Shown here: positions 9,660 to 18,450 of the stretch, piece by piece
Layout of the letters: every line of letters starts with the position of its first letter
How positions within the stretch are numbered: the stretch's first letter is position 1
Assembly: GCF_003353175.1 (NCBI RefSeq)
Contig: NZ_QHKS01000015.1
Coordinates: forward strand, 62,385-126,384
Direction of reading: 5' to 3'
Source: Paraburkholderia lacunae
GTDB lineage: Bacteria > Pseudomonadota > Gammaproteobacteria > Burkholderiales > Burkholderiaceae
Length of the DNA: 64,000 nt
The notes under the pieces: model-generated
Database searches by the model: none
Told to the model about the DNA's origin: nothing
Seen by the model: the letters and a program-made list of their open reading frames with translations, nothing else
Position numbers and translations under genes: made by a program

Positions 9660-10553
9660 ATGGCTTATCGCGGACGCTTTGCGCCATCTCCTACAGGGCC
9701 GTTGCATTTCGGCTCGCTGGTCAGCGCGCTCGCAAGCTGGCTGGACGCGCGTGCGCATGGCGGCGCATGGCTCGTGCGTATCGAAGACATCGACGCGCCG
9801 CGCGCGGTTCCAGGCGCCGCCGAAGACATACTCGCCACGCTCGCGCGTTTCGGCCTGCACGCCGACGAGCCGCCGGTCTGGCAAAGCCGGCGCATCGCAC
9901 GGTATCAGGAAACACTGGAGCAGCTGAAGGCTACCGGCTTGATCTACCCGTGCGGCTGCACGCGCAAGGAGATTGCCGATTCGTTATTGCATGCGCACGC
10001 GCGCAACACCACACTCGCGTACCCCGGCACGTGCCGCGACGGCCTGCACGGCAAGCCTGCGCGCGCATGGCGTCTGCGCGTGCCGGACGGCCAAGCTGCG
10101 GTGATGACATTCGAAGACCGTTGGCAGGGCACACAGACACAGAACCTGGCCACCGAGGTCGGTGATTTCGTGCTGAAGCGAGCGGACGGCCAGTGGGCGT
10201 ATCAACTGGCGGTGGTGGTGGACGACGCCGACGCGGGCGTGACGCACGTCGTACGAGGCGCGGACCTGATGGATTCGACGGCGCGGCAGATTTACCTGCA
10301 GCGCTGCCTCGGCGTGCCGACGCCCGAGTACCTGCATGTGCCGGTCGTCACGAACGACCAGGGTGAAAAGCTCAGTAAGCAAAACGGCGCTATCGCGCTG
10401 GATGCTGAAACACCGCTCGAAGCGCTTGGCGCAGCCGCACGGTATCTGGGACTGGAGTTAGGGAGCGCCGGGCATACGACGCCAGAAGGCTTTTATGCTG
10501 CGGCAACGTCGGCATGGGCACGGCGAATGGGTGTGCGCAAAACGGGGCGCTAG
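9660..10553 (+). CDS. gluQ: Glutamyl-Q tRNA(Asp) synthetase
   Basis: This 297-residue protein is a truncated glutamyl-tRNA synthetase paralogue without the anticodon-binding domain. It shows RFAPSPTGPLHFGS at residues 5-18 (HIGH-type motif), a zinc-site pattern with YPCGC near 96-100 and YPGTCRDG further on, and EKLSKQNG near 237 in place of KMSKS. The enzyme attaches glutamate to queuosine at position 34 of tRNA(Asp). It is 42 bp downstream of trhO and likely cotranscribed with it; both genes act at the tRNA wobble position. Length is normal for the family. Confidence 0.93.
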   Translation: MAYRGRFAPSPTGPLHFGSLVSALASWLDARAHGGAWLVRIEDIDAPRAVPGAAEDILATLARFGLHADEPPVWQSRRIARYQETLEQLKATGLIYPCGCTRKEIADSLLHAHARNTTLAYPGTCRDGLHGKPARAWRLRVPDGQAAVMTFEDRWQGTQTQNLATEVGDFVLKRADGQWAYQLAVVVDDADAGVTHVVRGADLMDSTARQIYLQRCLGVPTPEYLHVPVVTNDQGEKLSKQNGAIALDAETPLEALGAAARYLGLELGSAGHTTPEGFYAAATSAWARRMGVRKTGR

Positions 10554-10754
10554 GACACGAGTCGAGCACGGCCAGCGGCTGTAGAAATACCGCTGCGGCG
10601 CGCGCAGCCCCGCCGGAAGAATGGCCGCCTCGCCACTAGCACTAGCGCGAAAGACGCGGGAACGCGGACCCGATGTCCCGCTACCATGCCGGCGCGAGAA
10701 TCCCGCTTAAGACCAAAGAAAGGCCAAGGAAAGCCCAACGAGCAGATACCAGAA

Positions 10755-12215
10755 TCAGGAAGTAGACTTCCTCGGCATCCCGAACCCACCCAGCAGTGCA
10801 GCCAGCGGCTGTTTGGACGAAGACTTCTGCGGAGCCGCAGACGCGGCAGCCTCGTCGACTTTCCGAACGGAAGAAGGCGACGGCTCATACGGTTTGAGGA
10901 AGAAATCATCCACAGGCTGAGCACGATGATGATGCGGACGATCGAACGAAACCGAAGAAGCGGCCCCGGAACGCCGGCGCCCCGCCCGCTCATCGCGCCC
11001 TTCGCGCTCGCGCCGCGGCGCCCGCTCTTCATGGTGATGCCGCACCGGCGTATCGACAGTCAAGCGTTGCACATCCAGCGGCCGCTTGATCAGCTTCTCG
11101 ATATCGGCGAGCTGCTTACGCTCATTCGGGCTGCACAACGACAAAGCATCGCCGGAAGCGCCAGCACGCCCGGTGCGCCCGATCCGGTGCACATAATCTT
11201 CCGCGTTGAACGGCAGATCGAAATTGATAACAGCAGGCAGCTCGGCGATATCCAACCCACGCGCCGCCACGTCAGTAGCGACCAGCGCCTCGATCTCGCC
11301 ACGCTTGAAAGCGTCCAGAGCCTGCATGCGCTCATTCTGCGTGCGGTCGCCATGAATCGCAGTAGCGACAACGCCATCGCGTTCCAGACTCCGCGCCAGA
11401 CGGCTTGCACCAATCTTGCTGTTACAGAACACGATCACCTGCTTGAGGCCGCGTTCACGAATCAGTTGCACCACCGCGCCGGTCTTGTCGCCTTCGGGGA
11501 CCTCATAAACGATCTGCGTCACATTGGTCGCAGTCGAATTGCTGCGCGCGACTTCGATCGTCTGCGGATTGCGCAGGTAAGTGGCCGCGAGCTTCTTGAT
11601 TTCACCCGAGAACGTGGCCGAAAACAGCAGCGTCTGACGCTCCTTCGGCAGCAGGTTCAGGATGCGCTGCAGATCGGGCAGGAAGCCCATGTCGAGCATC
11701 CGGTCGGCTTCGTCGAGCACGAGAATCTGCACCTGGCCGAGGTTGGCGGTTTTCTGTTGCACGTGATCGAGCAAACGGCCCGGTGTGGCGATCAGGATTT
11801 CGACGCCGCGGCGAAGTTGCTCGGATTGCGGATTCATATCGACGCCGCCGAACACCACGGCGCTGCGCAGCGCCGTGTGTTTCGCATACGCCTGCACGTT
11901 CGCGGCGACCTGATCGGCCAGTTCGCGGGTCGGCGTGAGGATCAGCGCGCGCACCGGATGGCGGGCGGGCGATGCGCTCGTGCTGGCCTGCGGCAGCAAG
12001 CGCTGGATGATCGGCAGCGAGAAGCTGGCCGTCTTGCCGGTGCCGGTTTGCGCGGCGCCCATGACGTCACGCCCGGCCAGCACGACGGGAATCGCCTGCT
12101 CCTGGATCGGCGTAGGCGTGGTGTAGCCCGATTCTTTGACGGCTTTCAGGATGTCGGGCGCGAGACCGAATTGATCAAAAGTCGCAGTGCTGGGCGTGAC
12201 GGCTGTGTCGGACAT
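10755..12215 (-). CDS. rhlE: DEAD-box ATP-dependent RNA helicase RhlE
   Basis: The 486-residue protein contains all helicase motifs: Q motif near 12-38, AQTGTGKT at 55-62, PTRELA at 95-100, DEAD at 168-171, SAT at 199-201 and HRIGRTGRAG near 341-350, followed by an Arg/Glu-rich low-complexity tail of about 90 residues. The early FxxFGLxPDILKAVxExGY block and the tail are typical of RhlE, which remodels structured RNA in ribosome assembly and mRNA decay. The gene converges on gluQ. Its leader contains a GC hairpin followed by six T residues, described separately. Confidence 0.92.
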   Translation of the reverse strand: MSDTAVTPSTATFDQFGLAPDILKAVKESGYTTPTPIQEQAIPVVLAGRDVMGAAQTGTGKTASFSLPIIQRLLPQASTSASPARHPVRALILTPTRELADQVAANVQAYAKHTALRSAVVFGGVDMNPQSEQLRRGVEILIATPGRLLDHVQQKTANLGQVQILVLDEADRMLDMGFLPDLQRILNLLPKERQTLLFSATFSGEIKKLAATYLRNPQTIEVARSNSTATNVTQIVYEVPEGDKTGAVVQLIRERGLKQVIVFCNSKIGASRLARSLERDGVVATAIHGDRTQNERMQALDAFKRGEIEALVATDVAARGLDIAELPAVINFDLPFNAEDYVHRIGRTGRAGASGDALSLCSPNERKQLADIEKLIKRPLDVQRLTVDTPVRHHHEERAPRREREGRDERAGRRRSGAASSVSFDRPHHHRAQPVDDFFLKPYEPSPSSVRKVDEAAASAAPQKSSSKQPLAALLGGFGMPRKSTS

Positions 12216-12330
12216 GGTGGCTTTCGCTAAAAATGCGCTTGGCGCGTGCGCGCGGCAGCGGTCGGAACCGCAGAAGGCATCAGGATGAAGGCGGAGCCAC
12301 GGCGTTCCGCACGGGACCCGTCGGAATTGC

Positions 12331-12372
12331 GGGAAAAAATGCGGCCGGCTCCGGCCGGCGGAAACACCCGCC
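12331..12372 (-). terminator. Hairpin plus T-tract in the rhlE leader (possible attenuator)
   Basis: Reading on the minus strand, CCGGCGG-N6-CCGCCGG is followed by a second GC stem (GCCGGC, four-base loop, GCCGGC) that shares bases with the first, then CGCATTTTTT. The two stems cannot both form fully, and the second has the shape of an intrinsic terminator. It may end transcripts from the upstream dehydrogenase or cut short those starting at the putative rhlE promoter. Confidence 0.5.
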
Positions 12373-12382
12373 GGAAAGGGCG

Positions 12383-12391
12383 CTATTGTAG
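12383..12391 (-). promoter_or_regulatory. Putative extended -10 element for rhlE
   Basis: The minus strand reads TGCTACAAT, an extended -10 (TGn plus TACAAT, 5 of 6 to consensus). No good -35 is found about 17 bases upstream, which fits an extended -10 promoter. Transcription would begin just before the hairpin pair at 12331-12372. Confidence 0.35.
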
Positions 12392-12687
12392 CACTTCAGC
12401 AAAAACACTCATGGCGCATGTGCCGGCTTTCTGCTTACGCCGGCAAAACCGTCCGGGCGACCCGGTCAACCGGCCGTGCGGGCCGGCTTGGGCCAATCGC
12501 AGCCCCGCACGCGGGCGCCTCGCTGGCAGCGTAGTTGGTGCAGACGACAGTTGCGTGACAGCAGCGATGCCGCGCCCGCGCTGTCGCCCGACGGCAGTAT
12601 CCGGCCCGGGGCCGGATTCCGGCGCACAAACCGCGTCCGCGGGCGCCGAGCGCCAGAAACATCCCCGGCAGCACGCCGCCCCGCCCG

Positions 12688-14124
12688 TCACCACGTCTCG
12701 CGCATCACCATCAGCCGCAGCTCGGTCATATCCTCGATCGCGTAGCGCACACCCTCGCGCCCCAGCCCCGAATCCTTCACACCGCCGTACGGCATGTTGT
12801 CGACCCGGAACGAAGGCACGTCGTTGATCACCACGCCGCCCACTTCGAGCAGGTCCCACGCGCGATGCGCATGCGCGAGCGAATCGGTGAACACGCCGGC
12901 TTGCAGGCCGAAGTCGCTGTCGTTGACCGTAGTCAGCGCCGCGTCGAAATCATCGAAACGCTCCAGCATCGCCACTGGCCCAAAGGCTTCCTTGCGATAC
13001 AGATCGGTGTCGCGCTTCACGCCCTCGAGCAGCGTCGCCTCGAACATCGCGCCCTCGACCTTGCCTCCCGCGACGATTGCCGCGCCCGCCTGCTCCGCGC
13101 TTTCCATCCAGCCGGCGAGGCGTCTCGCTTCCGACTCGGAGATCATCGGCCCGACAAAGGTCTTTTCGTCTTTCGGATCGCCCATCACCAGCGACTTCGT
13201 CTTCGCGATCAGTTTTTCGCGCAGCGCGTCGTAGACCTTCGCATGCACCAGAATCCGCTGCACGCCGATGCAACTCTGCCCTGACTGGTAGAACGCGCCG
13301 AACGCAAGCCGGTCGACCACGTAATCGAGCTTGCCGCCCTGATCGCCGTCGACGATCGCCGCCGCGTTGCCGCCCAGCTCCAGAATCACCTTCTTCTTGC
13401 CGGCCTTCTTCTTCAGCTCCCAGCCGACCGCCGGCGAGCCGGTGAACGACAGCAGCTTGAATCGCTCGTCGGTAGTAAACAGATCGGCGCCGTCCCGATG
13501 CGCGGGAAGGATCGAGAATGCGCCTTTCGGCAAGTCCGTTTCCGCCAGAATCTCGCCCATGATCAGCGCGCCGACCGGCGTGCGGCTCGCGGGCTTCAGC
13601 ACGAACGGCACGCCCGCGGCGAGCGCCGGCGCAACCTTATGCGCGGTCAGATTCAACGGGAAATTGAACGGCGAGATGAACGAGCACGGACCGATCGGCA
13701 CGCGCTTCACATAGGCGTGATAGCCCTTCGCGCGCGGCGAGATCTCCAGATTGACGATCTCGCCATCGATGCGCACCGACTCTTCGGCCGCCACCTTGAA
13801 CGTATCGATTAGCCGCGTGACTTCGCCTTTCGAGTCGTTGATCGGCTTGCCGGCTTCGATACAGAGCGCGAGCGCGAGTTCGTCGTAACGCTCGCGAAAG
13901 CGCTTCACGCAATGTTCCAGCACGGCCTGGCGCTTGAAGGGCGGAAACGCGCGCAACGCAGGCAACGCGTCGACGGCATAACCGATCGCCTTGTCGATGG
14001 CGGCCGCGTCCGCCATCGCGACGCGGGTCGCTACCTCGCCGCTGAATTTGTCGGTCACTTCGAGATCGGTGTTGGCGGCCACCGCCTGGTTGGCGAGGTA
14101 GTACGGGTAAGTCTTCTGCAACAT
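12688..14124 (-). CDS. NAD(P)-dependent aldehyde dehydrogenase family protein
   Basis: The 478-residue protein is a normal-length aldehyde dehydrogenase. The general base glutamate is E249 in LELGGNAA and the nucleophilic cysteine is C285 in GQSCIGVQ, 36 residues apart as usual. It would oxidise an aldehyde to an acid, or to another product, with NAD or NADP in the cytoplasm. The substrate cannot be read from sequence; the overall look is of the lactaldehyde / non-phosphorylating glyceraldehyde-3-phosphate group. The gene lies 131 bp downstream of an acetolactate synthase-like ThDP enzyme on the same strand and may be cotranscribed, hinting at handling of an aldehyde derived from a 2-oxo acid. 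Confidence 0.85.
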   Translation of the reverse strand: MLQKTYPYYLANQAVAANTDLEVTDKFSGEVATRVAMADAAAIDKAIGYAVDALPALRAFPPFKRQAVLEHCVKRFRERYDELALALCIEAGKPINDSKGEVTRLIDTFKVAAEESVRIDGEIVNLEISPRAKGYHAYVKRVPIGPCSFISPFNFPLNLTAHKVAPALAAGVPFVLKPASRTPVGALIMGEILAETDLPKGAFSILPAHRDGADLFTTDERFKLLSFTGSPAVGWELKKKAGKKKVILELGGNAAAIVDGDQGGKLDYVVDRLAFGAFYQSGQSCIGVQRILVHAKVYDALREKLIAKTKSLVMGDPKDEKTFVGPMISESEARRLAGWMESAEQAGAAIVAGGKVEGAMFEATLLEGVKRDTDLYRKEAFGPVAMLERFDDFDAALTTVNDSDFGLQAGVFTDSLAHAHRAWDLLEVGGVVINDVPSFRVDNMPYGGVKDSGLGREGVRYAIEDMTELRLMVMRETW

Positions 14125-14255
14125 GACGCGTTCTCCTTGATCCGATGCATGGTCAGCAGCGATGCAGCCAGCAGGGGCTATGCCCCGCCACCTCGGGTAC
14201 GCTTACTACGCCTGCTACGCTAACCCGCGCTGCCCGTCTGCCGCGTGCGTGCCAC

Positions 14256-15908
14256 TCACAATTGCGCGCTCAGCCGCTTGATCTCGCGATTGAGCACACG
14301 CTCGTTGTCCGAGTAATCGATCGGCACGTCGATGACGTGCACACCGGGTGTCGCGAAACATTCGCGCAGCAACGGCGCGAAGTCCGCCGCCGACTCCACC
14401 CGATGCCCGATCGCTCCATAACTCTGCGCATACGCGACGAAATCGGGGTTGCGCAGCGTCATGCCGTAGTCGGGAAAATTCATGTTCTCCTGCTTCCAGC
14501 GGATCATGCCAAACGCGTCGTCGCGCAGGATCAGGATCACCAGATCGAGCTTGAGGCGCACCGCCGTCTCGAGCTCCTGCGAATTCATCATGAAGCCGCC
14601 GTCGCCGCAGACGGCCATCACCTTGCGATCCGGGTGCACGATCTTCGTGGCAATCGCGGACGGCAAACCGGCGCCCATCGAAGCCAGCGCATTGTCGAGC
14701 AGCAGCGAATTCGGTTCGTGCGCGCGGTAGTAGCGCGCGAACCAGATCTTGTACATGCCGTTGTCCAGACACACGATGCCGTCCGCCGGCGCAGTCTCGT
14801 AGACGTCGTTGACGATCCGCACCGGATACATCGGAAAGCGGTCGTCGTGCTGGCCCTTCACCAGGTGCTCTTCGAAGTGCTGCTTGATCTCCTTGAAGCG
14901 CGTGAAATCCCAATGCTCCTTACGCTCCTTGAGACTTTCCTTCAGTTGCCACACTGCGTTGGCGATATCGCCGACCACTTCGATTTGCGGGAAATACACC
15001 GTATCGACTTCCGCACCCAGGAAGTTCACGTGAATCACAGTCTTCTCACCCGCTTCCCCGCTGCGCATGAAGAAAGGCGGCTTCTCGATCACGTCGTGGC
15101 CGACGTTGATGATGCAGTCCGCGTGGTCGATCGCGCGATGCACGAAGTCGCCGTCCGAGAGCGTGGCGTTGCCGAGCCACATCGGATGCGATTCGTCGAT
15201 CACGCCCTTGCCCATCTGTGTCGTGAAGAACGGAATGCCGATCTGGTCGACGAATTCGCGCAGCATCCGCGTGGTGGTCTTGCGATTGCCGCCCGCGCCG
15301 ATCATCAGCAACGGGTGCTTCGCGCTGGTGATCGCCTCGACCGCGCGCGCCACCGCTTTTTCCTCGGCGACCGGACGGCGGCTGTAGCTCTTCGGAATCG
15401 GCTTGCCGTCGCCCTCTTCGTGCGCGACGTCTTCGGGCAACTCCAGATGCGTGGCGCCGGGCCGCTCTTCCTCGGCCTGGCGGACCGCCTCGCGCACCGC
15501 CGCCGGAATGTTGGCGATCGACACGATCTGCCGCGTGTATTTGGTGAGCGGCTCCATCATCCGCACCACGTCGACGATCTGGAAATGCCCCTGCTTGCTC
15601 GACTTGATCGGCTTTTGCCCGGTCACCATCAGCATCGGCATGCCGCCCAGCTGCGCGTACGCGGCGGCGGTCACGAAATTGGTCGCGCCGGGACCGAGGG
15701 TGGCGAGACAGACGCCGGTGCGTCCGGTGAGACGCCCATAAGTGGCGGCCATGAAACCGGCTGCCTGCTCGTGACGCGTGAGGATCAGACGGATTTTCGA
15801 GCGGCGCAGCGATTCGAGCAGATCGAGATTTTCTTCACCGGGGATACCGAACACATACTCGACACCTTCGGCTTCCAGCGATTTGACGAACAGGTCCGAT
15901 GCTTTCAT
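14256..15908 (-). CDS. Acetolactate synthase large subunit-type, thiamine diphosphate-dependent enzyme
   Basis: Starting at MKASDLFVKS the protein is 550 residues. It has the three-domain ThDP fold: FGIPGEENLDLL at 20-31, the cofactor-activating glutamate E47 in TRHEQAAGFMA, a GPGATNF block near 80, and the metal/ThDP motif beginning GDGGFMMN near 432. Where many relatives have NN at the end of this motif, this one reads R-D-D-A-F-G. Catabolic, FAD-free acetolactate synthases also vary here. No regulatory small subunit lies nearby, so it is more likely the catabolic or an oxo-acid-lyase type than biosynthetic IlvB. The long in-frame extension upstream of 15908 looks non-coding. Confidence 0.82.
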   Translation of the reverse strand: MKASDLFVKSLEAEGVEYVFGIPGEENLDLLESLRRSKIRLILTRHEQAAGFMAATYGRLTGRTGVCLATLGPGATNFVTAAAYAQLGGMPMLMVTGQKPIKSSKQGHFQIVDVVRMMEPLTKYTRQIVSIANIPAAVREAVRQAEEERPGATHLELPEDVAHEEGDGKPIPKSYSRRPVAEEKAVARAVEAITSAKHPLLMIGAGGNRKTTTRMLREFVDQIGIPFFTTQMGKGVIDESHPMWLGNATLSDGDFVHRAIDHADCIINVGHDVIEKPPFFMRSGEAGEKTVIHVNFLGAEVDTVYFPQIEVVGDIANAVWQLKESLKERKEHWDFTRFKEIKQHFEEHLVKGQHDDRFPMYPVRIVNDVYETAPADGIVCLDNGMYKIWFARYYRAHEPNSLLLDNALASMGAGLPSAIATKIVHPDRKVMAVCGDGGFMMNSQELETAVRLKLDLVILILRDDAFGMIRWKQENMNFPDYGMTLRNPDFVAYAQSYGAIGHRVESAADFAPLLRECFATPGVHVIDVPIDYSDNERVLNREIKRLSAQL

Positions 15909-16177
15909 GGAGGGTCTCGCTTGATGAAACGACGCGGGCCATGAGCCCGCGCGTTGAGGTCCGGGAACGGACGATCGAAGACGGCCGCCGCGCCGGCAAC
16001 GCGCGGCCTGGCCCGCAGGGCACAGCGGAGCACTGCGAGGCACGGTCGGATAGAGCGAATGCCATGCCGGACAGCTTACTACTCGAACGGAAAAGATGCG
16101 CGCAGGCGGGCGATACCGCGAGGCAGAGGTCAGACGAGGCAAGCGGCGGCACGGTAGAGAAAGCCGCCACGTCGTGC

Positions 16178-16546
16178 TCAGCGATTGAGAGTGATGCAGT
16201 CGGACAGCACAGGCGGCGCGTTTTCGCCGTCCATTGCGTCGTACAGTTCGGCGCGCGGGCCTTTGGTCCACCACGTGTAGCTGCCGGCCTGATACTTCGC
16301 GCCGGAGGCCGACAGGGTGTTGACGAAGAGCAGTTGCTGGCCCTTCACCGGCACGAGTGCGAAGCTCTGGCCGTTCGCCGTGTTCCAATACGTCACTTGC
16401 AGGATCTTGCCGGTCGCGCAGGTGTATTTCTGCGTTTGCCGGTTTTTGGCCTGAATCTCGGCGAGCCGCAATGGCGCGGCCCATGCGTTGCCGTACAGCG
16501 CCGCGAAACTCACCGCCGCGGTTACTGCAACAAGCCATTTCTTCAT
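16178..16546 (-). CDS. MliC-family C-type lysozyme inhibitor-like secreted protein
   Basis: The 122-residue protein starts with a clear signal peptide (MKKWLVAVTAAVSFAALY, cleavage after A-W-A near residue 23). The mature part has the MliC pattern: K-Y-T-C-A-T-G-K near 38-45, V-T-Y-W-N, then S-F-A-L-V-P-V-K and a C-terminal cysteine in L-S-D-C, likely disulfide-bonded to the first. MliC proteins bind and block host C-type lysozymes in the periplasm or outer membrane. There is no lipobox, so a soluble periplasmic form is expected. The start is set at MKKWLV because the 11 residues upstream would spoil the signal peptide. Confidence 0.72.
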   Translation of the reverse strand: MKKWLVAVTAAVSFAALYGNAWAAPLRLAEIQAKNRQTQKYTCATGKILQVTYWNTANGQSFALVPVKGQQLLFVNTLSASGAKYQAGSYTWWTKGPRAELYDAMDGENAPPVLSDCITLNR

Positions 16547-16670
16547 CGAATGCCTCGCTTGTCGTTGCGCATCATGCATAGGCCGGCACGCCGGCGGAGC
16601 GCTTGCGGGCCGCCCACGGCCCGCTGATGAATCGCCGATGAATCGCTGACGAATCGCCGATGGGACCGCT

Positions 16671-16883
16671 CTAAGGATCGATCACGTCGGCGCACGCATC
16701 AGTGGGCGCAGCGGCGACGTGGCCGACCAGCGGCACGATCTTCAAACCCGCCGAAGCGACCCGGCACGGCGCGGCGGCAAGGCCGCACCCTGTCATCCCG
16801 GCACACAGCGCGAGCAGCACGGCGAGTGCGCCAAGCCGGCCAGGCGTCCCACGTCGCGTATCTTTGCGAGATTCCAGGGCCAT
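16671..16883 (-). CDS. Small putative lipoprotein (DUF6726-like)
   Basis: This 70-residue protein has a basic start, a hydrophobic segment at about residues 18-30 and a lipobox M-T-G-C with the cysteine near residue 33. The mature part, GLAAAPCRVASAGLKIVPLVGH, is a pattern I associate with a short conserved Burkholderiales lipoprotein family. The function is not known. It lies between the MliC-like protein and purT, all on the minus strand. Confidence 0.6.
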   Translation of the reverse strand: MALESRKDTRRGTPGRLGALAVLLALCAGMTGCGLAAAPCRVASAGLKIVPLVGHVAAAPTDACADVIDP

Positions 16884-16985
16884 ACCTACCTCTACTTCAA
16901 CGATTCAGGATTCGCGCGCTACGGGTTTGCAAAGCGCGCGTGACTTCATTGCATGTCGAGACGGTCCGGCGCGCTTCAGCACGCG

Positions 16986-18200
16986 TTACTTCGCGGAAAC
17001 CGGATGCACCGCTGCCGCAGCCTGCTTCGCCCGCGAGCGCGCTTCGTCGATGTTCGCGCCGCTGGCGAGCGCTACGCCCATGCGGCGCTTGACGAAACTC
17101 TCCGGCTTGCCGAAGAGGCGCAGATCCGCGTTCGGCACCGCCAACGCCGCCGCGACACCTTCGAAAGCAATGCCCACTTCGTCCAGACCGCCGTAAATCA
17201 CCGCCGACGCCCCCGGCGCGCGCAACGAAGTATCCACCGGCAAACCGAGGATCGCGCGCGCATGCAACTCGAACTCCGAAAAGCGCTGCGAGCATAGCGT
17301 GACGAGACCCGTATCGTGCGGACGCGGGCTGACTTCCGAAAACCATACGTCATCGCCGCGTACAAAAAGTTCCACGCCGAACAGGCCCCTGCCGCCCAAC
17401 GCCGCTGTCACTTTGTGCGCTACTTCGCGCGATCGTTCGAGCGCGAGCGGGCTCATCGGCTGCGGCTGCCACGACTCGACGTAGTCGCCCGCCACTTGCA
17501 CGTGGCCAATCGGATCGCAGAAACAGGTGCTGACTTCGCCGCTCGCCGGATCGATCGCGCGCACGGTCAGCTGGGTAATTTCGTATTCGAAGTCGATAAA
17601 ACCTTCGACGATCACGCGGCCATGATTCACACGGCCGCCGGCCATCGCGTATTGCCACGCGGGTTCGACGTCGGCGTCGCTCTTCAGCACCGATTGCCCC
17701 TTGCCCGACGACGACATGACCGGCTTCACCACGCACGGGTAGCCGACCTTGGCGATGCCCGCGCGCAGTTCGTCGAGCGAATCGGCGAATGCGTACGGCG
17801 AGGTCGGCAGGCCGAGGTCCTCGGCGGCGAGACGCCGGATGCCTTCGCGGTTCATCGTCAGTTGCGTGGCGCGCGCGGTCGGGATCACCTCGGCGAGACC
17901 GTCGGTTTCGATCGCGGCGAGCGCGTCGGTGGCGATCGCTTCGATCTCGGGGACGATCAGATGCGGGCGCTCCTGTTCGACCAGCGCGCGCAACGCGGCG
18001 CGGTCGGTCATGTCGATCACGTGCGAGCGGTGCGCGACCTGGTGGCCCGGCGCGTTCGGGTAACGGTCGACCGCAATCACTTCGACGCCCAGCCGTTGCA
18101 GCGCGATGATCACTTCCTTGCCGAGCTCGCCGGCGCCGAGCAGCATGACGCGCGTGGCGGATCCAAAAAGGGGGGTGCCGATCCGTTTGCCGATCTGCAT
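16986..18200 (-). CDS. purT: Formate-dependent phosphoribosylglycinamide formyltransferase
   Basis: The 404-residue ATP-grasp enzyme reads GKRIGTPLFGSATRVMLLGAGELGKEV at its start (PurK/PurT N-terminal domain), then an ATP-grasp core with CVVKPVMSSSGKGQS near 155-170 and a C-terminal VSPRPHDTGLVTL block near 305-317 that is diagnostic of PurT. It makes formylglycinamide ribonucleotide from GAR, formate and ATP, bypassing the folate-dependent PurN step of purine synthesis. Length matches the family. No purine riboswitch was recognised in its short leader. Confidence 0.95.
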   Translation of the reverse strand: MQIGKRIGTPLFGSATRVMLLGAGELGKEVIIALQRLGVEVIAVDRYPNAPGHQVAHRSHVIDMTDRAALRALVEQERPHLIVPEIEAIATDALAAIETDGLAEVIPTARATQLTMNREGIRRLAAEDLGLPTSPYAFADSLDELRAGIAKVGYPCVVKPVMSSSGKGQSVLKSDADVEPAWQYAMAGGRVNHGRVIVEGFIDFEYEITQLTVRAIDPASGEVSTCFCDPIGHVQVAGDYVESWQPQPMSPLALERSREVAHKVTAALGGRGLFGVELFVRGDDVWFSEVSPRPHDTGLVTLCSQRFSEFELHARAILGLPVDTSLRAPGASAVIYGGLDEVGIAFEGVAAALAVPNADLRLFGKPESFVKRRMGVALASGANIDEARSRAKQAAAAVHPVSAK

Positions 18201-18450
18201 GGGGTCTCCAGATAAAAGTCGGATGAGGGTGGGATTGAGTGGAACACGATGTTAACATGCGCACCCCGATACATACCTCGATGCGCACCCCGACATAACC
18301 CCTTGCCACGCCTCGCTCGCCGGCCGCAGCGCAGTCTGCGCGCAAGGCGCGCGACAGCGCTGCGGCGCCCTCGGCACGCGGTCGCGCTCGCGTGCGGCGA
18401 GCTTAGTGCGTTACCCTTACGCCTTCGCCAGTTTGAAGTGGAACGACGCC

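Larger units (their letters stand above)
12216..12687 (-). other. rhlE leader and upstream intergenic region
   Basis: The 472 bp between the aldehyde dehydrogenase stop and the rhlE start code for nothing convincing. Reading leftward they hold an extended -10 element (12383-12391), two abutting GC-rich hairpins and a T6 tract (12331-12372), then about 115 nt to the rhlE ATG. The part from 12400 to 12687 has no recognised feature. Confidence 0.45.
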
